Origin: Planctomycetota bacterium
GTDB taxonomy: Bacteria > Planctomycetota > UBA1135 > UBA2386
Reading direction: 5' to 3'
Assembly: GCA_020638695.1 (NCBI GenBank)
Contig: JACKIB010000017.1
Span: forward strand, 1 to 64,000
Length of the DNA: 64,000 bases
In this document: one piece after another, positions 1 to 7,575 of the stretch
Numbering within the stretch: position 1 is the first letter of the stretch
Layout: each line of letters begins with the position of its first letter
The notes under the pieces: generated by a model
Databases searched by the model: none
Told to the model about the DNA's origin: nothing
What the model saw: only the letters and a program-made list of their open reading frames with translations
Position numbers and translations under genes: made by a program

Positions 1-620
1 TCGTCGGACGACACGTCAGCATCGACCACCTCGTTCTGTTCGATCAACGGCAGCGGCGGCCAGCGCTTGCGCCGAGCTGCCTGCGACAGGCTCGCCACCT
101 CGGGGTGGTGGGGCCACATGTCGTTCGAGTAGGGCAGTCCGAAGTACTCGTCGAAGCCGTGCTGTAGCGGCAGGAAGCGCCGGTGGTGGCCCAGGTGCCA
201 CTTGCCGTAGCAGGCGGTCGCGTAGCCGCGTTGCTTGCACACTTCGGCCAGGGTCGTCTCGTCCTCATGGATCCCGTGGCGCGCGTTCGGCATCAGGGCA
301 CCGAGGATCCCCACGCGACCGCTGTAGCAACCCGTCATCAGGCTGGCGCGCGATGCCGAGCACACCGCCTGGCTGACGTAGAAGTCGGTGAACCGACGCC
401 CCTCGGCCGCCATCCGATCGATGCTGGGCGTCCGGTAGCGCTGCGCGCCGAACGGTCCCACGTCGGCGTAGCCCAGGTCGTCGATGTAGATCAACACGAC
501 GTTGGGCGTCACCCGCGCCGCGGGGGGCGCCGGCCGTACGGCACAGCCGGCCAGCACGGACAGACAAGGGGCCGCGAACGAGAGCGCAGCGAGGAAGCGA
601 CCGGAGGTGTGCAGGAACAT
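1..620 (-). CDS. Sulfatase, 5' part (3' end lies beyond the window)
   Basis: The minus strand is open from ATG at 620 to the window edge, giving about 206 residues of a sulfatase (alkaline-phosphatase superfamily). A lipoprotein-type signal ends in LAGC (Cys26), so the enzyme is probably exported and lipid-anchored. NVVLIYIDDLGYADVG around residues 40-55 is the metal-binding N-terminal strand. CSASRASLMTG at 87-97 is the sulfatase signature, in which Cys87 would be oxidised to formylglycine. GKWHLGHH follows. The family hydrolyses sulfate esters, often on algal polysaccharides; the substrate cannot be read from this fragment. It is divergent to the membrane protein that starts near 730. Family assignment is secure; specificity is unknown. 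Confidence 0.9.
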   Translation of the reverse strand, partial: MFLHTSGRFLAALSFAAPCLSVLAGCAVRPAPPAARVTPNVVLIYIDDLGYADVGPFGAQRYRTPSIDRMAAEGRRFTDFYVSQAVCSASRASLMTGCYSGRVGILGALMPNARHGIHEDETTLAEVCKQRGYATACYGKWHLGHHRRFLPLQHGFDEYFGLPYSNDMWPHHPEVASLSQAARRKRWPPLPLIEQNEVVDADVSSD

Positions 621-729
621 GGGCGTCGAGCGTCAGTTTGCCCAGCGGGAAGCCGACTGCCACCGCCAGATTCGCACCCGAGGCAGGATTCTCGTGTAGT
701 CGCCGGCGCGCGGTGGCCGATGCAGCGGC

Positions 730-2799
730 GTGCAGACCGCAGGCTCGCCAGTGGGGTGTGCGAGCGAACCGCATGACCCGCCACCTCATGCGACGAACCT
801 CGGCGACGACCCCGTCGTGCCGGATCGCACCCCGCACTGCGTGACCGGCAAAGGGACCGGCGCGACCGTTCGCTGGACGGTGGTGGGGGTGGCCCTGCTG
901 CTGTTCGCCCGCAGCGCCAACCCCCTGCTGTTCCCGCTGCTCAGCGGTGACGCGGGCAATCTGCTGATGTACTACGCGGAGCACCGGCAGCCCGGCGGCC
1001 TGCTGCGCGAGTACGCCGGCTACGTCGCCCTGCTACCGAACCTGCTCGGCTGGGTCGGCGGTGCTCTCCCGCTGCCGTGGCAACCGTACCTGTGGACCGG
1101 GGTCGCGTTCGCCATCGCGGTGCTGGCGCACACCCTTCCCGTGAGTCGACGGTTTGCCGGCATGCTGCCCGACGCGCGCGCGCGCAGCCTGCTCTGCGTC
1201 CTGCTCGCCGCACTGCCGCTCGGCAACTACGCGCTCGACACCGATGTCGCGTTCTGCACCTGGCACCTGCTGTGGATCGCCGCCTTCGCAGCAATCGCCG
1301 CGCCGCCATCGACCCGCCGCGGTGCCCGGCTGGAGTGCCTCGGGCTGGCGCTCTGCCTGTGGTCCAATCCGCTGTGCGTCGTGCTGGTACCGGCCTACGC
1401 GTTGCGCGCCGCACGCACCCGCGGCTTCGCTCGAGCACACTTCACCACGTTGACGACGTTCGCTCTGCTGCCGTTGCTACTGGTGAAGGCGCCGTCGAGC
1501 AACACACCGGCGATGGGGGACTGGCTGCGGACGACCGCCACAGTCCTCGGCGAACGCGTGTTCGCGGACGCGCTGCTCGGAACCCGACTACGCGTCGCAC
1601 TGGCCGAGAGTGGAGCCTCGGCGCTGATCTGGGTGGCCGCGGCAGTGGTGCCGGCGCTGTGCGGTGTGGCCTGGTCGCGCATGCCAGCCGACCGCCGCGG
1701 AGCGCTGACTCTGGGTGCGTTGCTCATGACGGCGATGGTGGGGGCTGCCGTCCTCAGCCGCTTCGCACACATCGCGGCGCACCCGGAATGGGCGCAGCGC
1801 TACGTGTACTGGCCGCGCGCGTTCTGCTGCAGCAGTGGACTGGTCGCCGTGGCTACACTGTGGCCGACGCTCGGCGGCGCGGTGCGTCGGCTGGTGGTGG
1901 GGCTGATCGCCGGTGGCTGCGCGCTGCAGCACACCGCGAATCAGCCGCACTTCTACGACACCTCGGCAGTGCAGAGTCGCCAACTGCTGGCGTTCCTGCA
2001 GCGCGCGGAACGCTGGCGCCGCAGCCCCGAGCGCGGTGACGGAGCGACGTTGGAGCTACGGCAGCACCACAAGCTGGTGATTCGCAGCAAATGTGGCTGC
2101 GTCAGTCGATTCGTGCGCAAGGCGCTGCGACGATCCCGTGGCGCAGATTCAGGAGTCGCGGGCGAGCTCGCGTCACGTCGCGGCGACGCCAGCCGACAGG
2201 CTGCGGCACAACTCGATCTGCCGTTCCGCGATGCGCAGCACGCTGTGCGCCTCGAACACGAACGCGCGTCCCGCCGCACCCGCGGCCGCTGCCGCTGCGG
2301 GATCCGCGAGGAAGCGCACCGCCGCCTGCGCCAGCGCGTCGAAGGTCTCGCCGCCCGCGAGCACCGCGGCCGGCGCTTCGATTCCCTGCATGCCCAGCTG
2401 GTTGGCGACCACGGGCACGCCGTAGGCGTACGACACGAGCACCTTCATCCGCACACCCGATCCGGAGTACATCGGTGCGACGACACACCGCGCACCGGCG
2501 AGCATCGCGCGAAGATCGTCGACGAAGCCCAGCACACGCACACCGGGAAGCGATGCGAGTGCCTGCACCACCGGCGGGATCCGCGCGCCGGCCAGCCACA
2601 GCTCCGCGTGCGGGACACTACGGCGCACCCGCGGCAGCACTTCCTTGGCCAACACCATCGCAGCCTCCGGATTGGGGTGATGGCTGTAGTCACCGAAGAA
2701 CACCATCACCGGGCCTGCCTGGGTCGGATCGAGCGGCTCGTCGGGCATCCCGACCATCGCCGGGCGCACATCGACGCGCCGTCCGGTCACCCGCTGTAG
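730..2799 (+). CDS. Polytopic membrane protein of unknown function, with a suspicious antisense-overlapping C-terminus
   Basis: GTG at 730 or GTG at 841 could start this frame; the first hydrophobic segment begins just after the second. Roughly residues 48-410 form 9-11 hydrophobic helices with aromatic and Arg-rich loops, reminiscent of glycosyltransferase-C or other polytopic surface-polymer enzymes. I recognise no family motif. The membrane-like sequence stops near position 2100. Beyond it the frame stays open to 2799 only as Arg/His-rich sequence, antisense to the glycosyltransferase gene at 2173-3360. The true 3' end is therefore probably near 2100-2170, lost through a frameshift or a sequencing error. 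The N-terminal membrane part is well supported; the annotated end is not. Confidence 0.5.
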   Translation: MQTAGSPVGCASEPHDPPPHATNLGDDPVVPDRTPHCVTGKGTGATVRWTVVGVALLLFARSANPLLFPLLSGDAGNLLMYYAEHRQPGGLLREYAGYVALLPNLLGWVGGALPLPWQPYLWTGVAFAIAVLAHTLPVSRRFAGMLPDARARSLLCVLLAALPLGNYALDTDVAFCTWHLLWIAAFAAIAAPPSTRRGARLECLGLALCLWSNPLCVVLVPAYALRAARTRGFARAHFTTLTTFALLPLLLVKAPSSNTPAMGDWLRTTATVLGERVFADALLGTRLRVALAESGASALIWVAAAVVPALCGVAWSRMPADRRGALTLGALLMTAMVGAAVLSRFAHIAAHPEWAQRYVYWPRAFCCSSGLVAVATLWPTLGGAVRRLVVGLIAGGCALQHTANQPHFYDTSAVQSRQLLAFLQRAERWRRSPERGDGATLELRQHHKLVIRSKCGCVSRFVRKALRRSRGADSGVAGELASRRGDASRQAAAQLDLPFRDAQHAVRLEHERASRRTRGRCRCGIREEAHRRLRQRVEGLAAREHRGRRFDSLHAQLVGDHGHAVGVRHEHLHPHTRSGVHRCDDTPRTGEHRAKIVDEAQHTHTGKRCECLHHRRDPRAGQPQLRVRDTTAHPRQHFLGQHHRSLRIGVMAVVTEEHHHRACLGRIERLVGHPDHRRAHIDAPSGHPL

Positions 2800-3360
2800 G
2801 TGCTCGGCATCCGGACGACTGAGCGCCTGACAGCGATCCGCCTGCGGGTAGAACCGGCCGACGTAGCTGCGCCACAGCGCGCGGTCCCGCGCCACCGCGC
2901 GCGCACTCGGGCCGATCTTGCGTGGCACCGACTCGCCACATTCGTGATCGGTCAGAATCGTCTTGGTGTCGCGCAGCTCCGGCAGACACCACGCCATCAC
3001 GCTGAATTCGACCAACGCGACGTCCGGCCGGAACTCGTCACGCGCCCGCCGCAAGGTCTCGACGAACGCCCGGGTGCGCAGCTTGGCGACCTCGAGCGGC
3101 CAACCGCGGACACCCCAGTCGACCGCGAACCCGAGCTGATCGAGGCGCTGCCGCAAGAAGCTGCGCTCGGTGCGCCGGGCGCGCGGCGTGGTCCACAGCC
3201 GCACATTGAGTAGGTCCGACCGATCGTCCTGGTGGCGGTAGTGCACCAGCCCGACCTCGACGCGATCGCGCAGCGCTTCGACCAGCTGGCCCAAGTAGAA
3301 CGCGCCCCCGTGGTCCGCATGCGGGTGCGGTTGGAACGGGCTGACGACGAGGATGCGCAT
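2173..3360 (-). CDS. GT4-family glycosyltransferase
   Basis: This 395-residue protein has the two-domain GT-B layout. MRILVVSPFQPHPHADHGG at the N-terminus is the acceptor-side Rossmann start with a glycine-rich turn. The C-terminal half carries MVFFGDYSHHPN, a G-V-R-V-L-G-F-V-D-D segment, and SGSGVRMKVL followed by AYGVPVV, the nucleotide-sugar-binding and retaining-GT signature. It resembles the sugar transferases found in exopolysaccharide and exosortase-type loci. It most likely transfers a hexose from a nucleotide sugar at the cytoplasmic face of the membrane. It stands alone here: the array-containing spacer separates it from arsS upstream, and the membrane protein at 730 is convergent. 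Donor and acceptor are unknown. Confidence 0.85.
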   Translation of the reverse strand: MRILVVSPFQPHPHADHGGAFYLGQLVEALRDRVEVGLVHYRHQDDRSDLLNVRLWTTPRARRTERSFLRQRLDQLGFAVDWGVRGWPLEVAKLRTRAFVETLRRARDEFRPDVALVEFSVMAWCLPELRDTKTILTDHECGESVPRKIGPSARAVARDRALWRSYVGRFYPQADRCQALSRPDAEHLQRVTGRRVDVRPAMVGMPDEPLDPTQAGPVMVFFGDYSHHPNPEAAMVLAKEVLPRVRRSVPHAELWLAGARIPPVVQALASLPGVRVLGFVDDLRAMLAGARCVVAPMYSGSGVRMKVLVSYAYGVPVVANQLGMQGIEAPAAVLAGGETFDALAQAAVRFLADPAAAAAAGAAGRAFVFEAHSVLRIAERQIELCRSLSAGVAAT

Positions 3361-3464
3361 GCGCGGAAGCGAGGGGTCGTTTTGGCGAGTCAGGAAGAAG
3401 ACCGTGGCACGGGGTAGACGACCGCCCCGCCCCGCGCAAGCTTCTACAACTTCCGATAAGATTA

Positions 3465-3503
3465 GTTATGTAAAGCACGGGCCATGCCCGTGCTTTACAT
3501 AAC
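3465..3503. terminator. Perfect 18-bp inverted repeat with 3-nt loop
   Basis: The arm GTTATGTAAAGCACGGGC (3465-3482) is followed by CAT and its exact reverse complement (3486-3503). It lies between the arsS 3' end and the glycosyltransferase start on the same strand. There is no T-tract, so it could be an atypical terminator, a processing site or an operator. It directly adjoins the tandem repeat that begins at 3501. Confidence 0.6.
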
Positions 3504-3648
3504 CGGGGTCGTGCCCTGTCGGCCGGGCTGACTCGGCCCGTGCCTTGCTCAACCGCGGTCGCCCCTGTCGACGGGGCTGACTCGGCGTGTGCCTTGCTCA
3601 ACCGCGGTCGCCCCTGTCGACGGGGCTGACTCGGCGTGTGCTTCGTCG
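3501..3648. repeat. Three tandem 49-50-bp repeats, each with an internal hairpin
   Basis: Units start at 3501, 3551 and 3600. Each runs from AACCG(C/G)GGTCG through GGGCTGACTCGGC to the TGCCTTGCTC junction; the last junction is altered. Units 2 and 3 are nearly identical. Each unit can fold as GCCCC-TGTCGAC-GGGGC; unit 1 has a shorter matched stem, GCCC...GGGC. The 332-bp gap at 3361-3692 contains nothing else I recognise. Three copies without variable spacers are not a CRISPR. Confidence 0.75.
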
Positions 3649-3692
3649 ACCCTCGACGCCGGCCACCTCGGCGATCGCCATCCCGCGCTCGC

Positions 3693-4670
3693 TCAGGTCA
3701 CCGCGCCGCCGCACGAACTTCCCGCGCCGGCCGTGCATCCCAAGCAGTGGCTGTCCGTGACGACCGGACGCCTCGCAAGCACCGCCGAATCGAACTCCCG
3801 GATGTGCCGCGGCACGTGTGCCGAGACCGGCAGACCGAGCATCTGGTTGAAGTCGCAGTCGTGCAGCGTGCCGTCGGGCGCCACGGAGATCAGATTGCGG
3901 CACATCAATCCCTCGAGCGCCGCCGGATTGAACGCGTTCGCCAGCACCGCCATGTAGCTCTCGTAGTTCCCCGACCGATGCAGCCACTCGGCGAAGCGCG
4001 CGATCGGCATGTTGGTGATGCAGAACAACTGGTGGAACGCGATCCCGAGGCCGTCGGTCAGCTCGCGGCGGAACTCGCGTTCGAGCGCGTGTTGGTCACC
4101 TGGCAGGAACGCACCCGTCGGGTTGTAGACCAGGTTCAACCTCAGGTCGTCGCGACTGCCATAGCCGAGTTCGTTCAGTCGCCGCAATCCGAGCAGGCTC
4201 TGGTCGAACACTCCGGCGCCGCGCTGCCGGTCGGTGCGATCGCGGCGGTAGAACGGCAGGCTGGCGACCACCTCCACGCGGCGGTCCGCGAGAAACGCCG
4301 CGAGATCCTCCTGCCCGGGCTGCAGCAGCACCGAGAGGTTGCAGCGATCCATCACGTGCACACCCGCGTCGCGGGCAGCCTCGACCAGGCGCCGGAAGCT
4401 CGGGTTGAGCTCGGGCGCGCCCCCCGTCAAGTCCAACACCCGGACCGCGCCGCTGCGCACCACGCGCTCGACGATCGCGGCGACTTCCGGTCCCATGTTG
4501 ACATCGGCGCCGGTCTGGTGCGGTCCGGCGTCCACGTGACAGTGCCGGCATACTTGGTTGCACAAGCGTCCGACGTTGACCTGCAGCGTGTCGAGCCGCT
4601 CTGCTGCCAGCTCGCCGCGACCGTGTTTCCGCAACGCCTGCTCGAACCGGTTGACGGAACAGCTCGGCAT
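3693..4670 (-). CDS. arsS: ArsS-type arsenosugar-biosynthesis radical SAM protein
   Basis: The protein is 325 residues, starting at the ATG at 4670 that shares its A with the preceding gene's stop (TGATG). CNQVCRHCHVDAGP at residues 37-50 is the radical-SAM Cx3Cx2C motif binding a 4Fe-4S cluster and SAM. The C-terminus (308-325) has the CxxCTAGAGSSCGG pattern typical of ArsS/DUF3641 proteins, and LDLTGGAPELNP is the SAM-contact strand. In characterised arsenosugar pathways ArsS forms the 5'-deoxyadenosyl-dimethylarsine precursor after ArsM methylates arsenite. No arsM is in this window. The pairing with the CMD-family gene just upstream is characteristic of arsenosugar operons and supports the call. 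A longer in-frame start upstream lies inside that gene and is not used. Confidence 0.93.
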   Translation of the reverse strand: MPSCSVNRFEQALRKHGRGELAAERLDTLQVNVGRLCNQVCRHCHVDAGPHQTGADVNMGPEVAAIVERVVRSGAVRVLDLTGGAPELNPSFRRLVEAARDAGVHVMDRCNLSVLLQPGQEDLAAFLADRRVEVVASLPFYRRDRTDRQRGAGVFDQSLLGLRRLNELGYGSRDDLRLNLVYNPTGAFLPGDQHALEREFRRELTDGLGIAFHQLFCITNMPIARFAEWLHRSGNYESYMAVLANAFNPAALEGLMCRNLISVAPDGTLHDCDFNQMLGLPVSAHVPRHIREFDSAVLARRPVVTDSHCLGCTAGAGSSCGGAVT

Positions 4671-5005
4671 CACATCGACAGCTGGTCGTGGTGGCCGCGC
4701 ATCTGCAGGCCGTGCACCAGACTCGCGCCGCCTCGGATCGCGGTGGCGACGTGCACCGCCTCGGTCATCTGCTCGAGGTCGGCTCCGCTCTCCAGCGAGC
4801 CCTTGGTGTACGCATCGATGCAGTACGGACACTGGATGGCGTGCGCGACCGCCAAGGCGATCAGCGACTTCTCGCGGGCCGACAGGGTGCCTTCCCCCAT
4901 CACCGCGCCGTAGTAGGCGAAGAACTTCTCCGCGAGGTCGGGACGGCTCTCGCCGATCGCGGAGAACTGAGCCAGGTGTTCACGCCGGTAGTAGGGGTCT
5001 TGCAT
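4670..5005 (-). CDS. Arsenosugar-operon carboxymuconolactone-decarboxylase (CMD)/AhpD-like protein
   Basis: This 111-residue helical protein carries CPYCIDAYTKGS (Cys59-x-x-Cys62), the redox CxxC plus helix shared by AhpD-like CMD proteins. The flanking segments FFAYYGAVMGEG and EQMTEAVHVATAIRGG match the small peroxidase-like protein repeatedly found beside arsS. Its biochemical role in arsenic metabolism is not established; a peroxidase or thiol-disulfide role is inferred. The start at 5005 is chosen because similarity begins at MQDPYY; upstream in-frame codons give atypical sequence. The stop overlaps the arsS start in TGATG, so translation is probably coupled. Confidence 0.88.
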   Translation of the reverse strand: MQDPYYRREHLAQFSAIGESRPDLAEKFFAYYGAVMGEGTLSAREKSLIALAVAHAIQCPYCIDAYTKGSLESGADLEQMTEAVHVATAIRGGASLVHGLQMRGHHDQLSM

Positions 5006-5081
5006 CGTCGTTCGGGTCGCGGGGAAGCGCACATGCGCCGCCCCCACCTTACGCTGCGCCCCTTGGCAGTTGCGGGATGTT

Positions 5082-6176
5082 TCAGCGCCCCGGTGCACCG
5101 AACCGCAGCGTGCAGCCCAGGAACACGGTGAAATCCGGGGGGCCGTTCAGGGTCATGTCCTCGCCGAGCGCGAGCTCGACGGCGAAGTCGCGAGTCCACT
5201 GGCTGCGCAGACCGACCCACAACAACCACTGGTCGCTGTCGAGGTTGATCGCGCGCACCTCGCGAATCGGCGACTGGCTCATCTCCAACTGCACCACCAG
5301 CTCGGTGGCGTCCGTGATCGCGGCTTCGACGGCGGCGCCGAACCCGAGCTTACCGCGGTAGTGGATGCCCGCGCGCCGCGCGCGGTCCGGGGTCGACACG
5401 AACGTGTAGTCGACGTGCGCCGTAGCGGCGAACGGACCCCACTGCGCCTCGCCGATCATCCCCACCGCGCTGTCCAGGCCGCCGTTGCCGTAGCCGCGAC
5501 TCTGATCCCCCACCGGCAGCTCGACCGCGGCGCGCGCGGTCAAGCCGACCGGTCGGTCAGCGTGCAGCGGCAACATCGCCCAGCGCAGCTCGATCGGCAC
5601 ATCGAGCGGCTCGAAGCCGCGTTCCTCCATCTGGTACGGCACGCGCCCCTGGTAGTCGACGCGCACCCCGAACTGATCGTACGCGGCCTTCTCGCGGCCG
5701 CCGTTGGTCTGGTTGAAGGTGTCGTGGAAGTCCTCGACGAACCGGTCGAGGAAACCGCCGGAGGTCGAGGCGAACGGGAGTTCGAACGCGAGCTGTAGGC
5801 CGCCGCCGAACCCGTACTCACCACGCAACCCGGCGCGCAGCAGCTCGCCGTCCATCTCGAAGCGGTTGACGTAGAGCGGCGGCTCCGGCTTCTCGCTGCG
5901 CAGGAACATGCTCGAGTAGGCGAGCCCCAGCGACGCCGTCCCGGTACCCGCCGGTCGCACGCGCGCAGGCGCCGGGTCCATCGCCAGCGTGGTCAGAAAC
6001 ACCGGGTGCTGGTTGCGCACCGGCAGCGGTCCGCCGAAACCCGGAGCGCTGGCGCAACCGCCGAGCGCGGCGCACCACACCACCCCGGCGACGACGACGT
6101 GCGCAGCGGCGCGGCGGCGCGGGGTGCTTCGGCCACGCCTGGCGACGCGGGGGGAGAATGCCTCGAGGGGTCGCAA
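5082..6176 (-). CDS. DUF3187-like outer-membrane protein, probable lipoprotein
   Basis: The 364-residue protein has a long Arg-rich n-region, a hydrophobic stretch and a lipobox-like LGGC (Cys41). After that it is rich in alternating hydrophobic beta-strands with Gly/aromatic ends, e.g. LGLAYSSMFL, LQLAFELPFAS, LGFGAAVEAAITD and LLWVGLRSQW, and the final strand ends in F. This is the pattern of the DUF3187 outer-membrane beta-barrel family. It lies 76 bp upstream of the CMD-arsS pair on the same strand, so it may be part of that operon, perhaps as an envelope channel; this is inference from position. The family assignment rests on my recognition of the beta-barrel pattern, not on a search. 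Confidence 0.6.
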   Translation of the reverse strand: MRPLEAFSPRVARRGRSTPRRRAAAHVVVAGVVWCAALGGCASAPGFGGPLPVRNQHPVFLTTLAMDPAPARVRPAGTGTASLGLAYSSMFLRSEKPEPPLYVNRFEMDGELLRAGLRGEYGFGGGLQLAFELPFASTSGGFLDRFVEDFHDTFNQTNGGREKAAYDQFGVRVDYQGRVPYQMEERGFEPLDVPIELRWAMLPLHADRPVGLTARAAVELPVGDQSRGYGNGGLDSAVGMIGEAQWGPFAATAHVDYTFVSTPDRARRAGIHYRGKLGFGAAVEAAITDATELVVQLEMSQSPIREVRAINLDSDQWLLWVGLRSQWTRDFAVELALGEDMTLNGPPDFTVFLGCTLRFGAPGR

Positions 6177-6345
6177 GGTGCCGGTGGTCGCGCAGGTATA
6201 GTCCGCACCGCGCGCGGAACAACACGCTGGCGCGGCGATTCCGCGACTTGGCGCACCCGATCGACTTCGAAACCACGAAGCGGCGTGCGTGGTCGGCGGT
6301 CGCCGCGCCTACACTGGTCGCGCCGACCCTGCCCGACCCTGGACG

Positions 6346-7575
6346 ATGGCCCAACTCCGCACCGCTGCTCTATCGCTTCTCCCGTTGCTCCCGCTCGCCG
6401 CCTGTGCCGAGGGCGGCAAGGCAGACCGGACCACCAGCGAGGTGACGGTGACCGCCAACCACTACTTGTTCGGCGCTGGCGGCAGCCAGGGCTTCACCGA
6501 GTTTCCGGTCCCCGCTAGCAAGATCGGCACCGACCGCGGCACCTTCGCCCTGACCGCCTCCAGCGACTACACCATCACTCGCGGCACGGTGACTTCGTCG
6601 CCGACCGAGTATGCGATCTCCAGCGACGGCTCGTTCACACTGGTGGTGCCGATCAACAACAGTGCCCCGACCCGGTTCTTGGGCGCCTATCACCAAGTCG
6701 ACGCGGGCAACAAGACGCAGGCGTACTTCTTCACGGATCGCTACGCGCCGACCAGCGCACCGGTGGTCGGGTTCTTCTGGGGGACGCGCACGGTCGACCC
6801 GGCGAGCTACATGCTGTCCGACCTGCACGGCGATTGGTTCGTGTTCACCCAGCACGCGATCTTCACCACCAACCCGACGTTCAATCCGCACAACGTCGGA
6901 CGGTCGCTGGGCGGCAGTGTGCTGATCGCGGCGGGCAGCCCCGACACGATCTCCGGCAGCGGGACGGACTCGTCCGGCGCTCCGGTGGCGCTCACCGGTC
7001 AGGTCACGTTCAACGACAAGACCGGAAACCTCACCCTGGCACTGAAGTTCGGCACGGACCAGCGCGTGTTCCGCGCCAGCCACGCCAAGAACCTCATCCT
7101 GGGACTCGACGAGGACGAGAGCACGGGCCGCAGTGGTCTGCTCGGCATGGTGAAGCAGCACGACATCACCAGTGCGTCCGATGCGCGCAAGTCGCTGGCC
7201 GGCGACTGGCACTTCGGCTTCCACACGATCTTCGTCGCGCCCAAGAACTCGGGGGTCGACGCCGCCAACGGCACCCTCACCTTCGACGCCAACGGCGGCT
7301 GGCAGCTCGAGGGCGTGGGCAGCAGGGGGCCGACTCAGGGCAAGTTCAGCTACTCCGGGACGTACGAATTCCGCCGCATCCAGACCACCCCAACCGAGGT
7401 GTTCGACAACTGGTTGACCCTGCGCGTCAGTGGCACCAGCGAGACCTGGGGAGCCGCGGTCGATGCCGATTTCGGCGTGATCGTGCTGGTCGACAACGTG
7501 GTCGAGAGCCGCACCACCGGCAGCCCCGAGATCAACCTCGGGATGGCGATCCGCAAGGTGGTCGTCACCAAGTAG
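6346..7575 (+). CDS. Secreted lipoprotein of unknown function
   Basis: The start is the ATG at 6346, which places a clean signal peptide (LLPLLPLAAC, Cys20) at the N-terminus. The mature part, about 390 residues, is Thr/Ser/Gly-rich and predicted beta-rich. Two related segments recur, WFVFTQHAIFTTNP near residue 165 and WHFGFHTIFVAPKNSG near residue 287. Each is followed by a stretch that describes a strand-turn-strand unit, so the protein may contain two copies of one domain. I do not recognise the family. Its 3' end overlaps aroA on the opposite strand by 11 bp. Confidence 0.75.
   Translation: MAQLRTAALSLLPLLPLAACAEGGKADRTTSEVTVTANHYLFGAGGSQGFTEFPVPASKIGTDRGTFALTASSDYTITRGTVTSSPTEYAISSDGSFTLVVPINNSAPTRFLGAYHQVDAGNKTQAYFFTDRYAPTSAPVVGFFWGTRTVDPASYMLSDLHGDWFVFTQHAIFTTNPTFNPHNVGRSLGGSVLIAAGSPDTISGSGTDSSGAPVALTGQVTFNDKTGNLTLALKFGTDQRVFRASHAKNLILGLDEDESTGRSGLLGMVKQHDITSASDARKSLAGDWHFGFHTIFVAPKNSGVDAANGTLTFDANGGWQLEGVGSRGPTQGKFSYSGTYEFRRIQTTPTEVFDNWLTLRVSGTSETWGAAVDADFGVIVLVDNVVESRTTGSPEINLGMAIRKVVVTK

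Noticed and set aside
3501..3648. Tandem repeats as a CRISPR array
   Set aside because: Units are adjacent without unique spacers and no cas genes are near.
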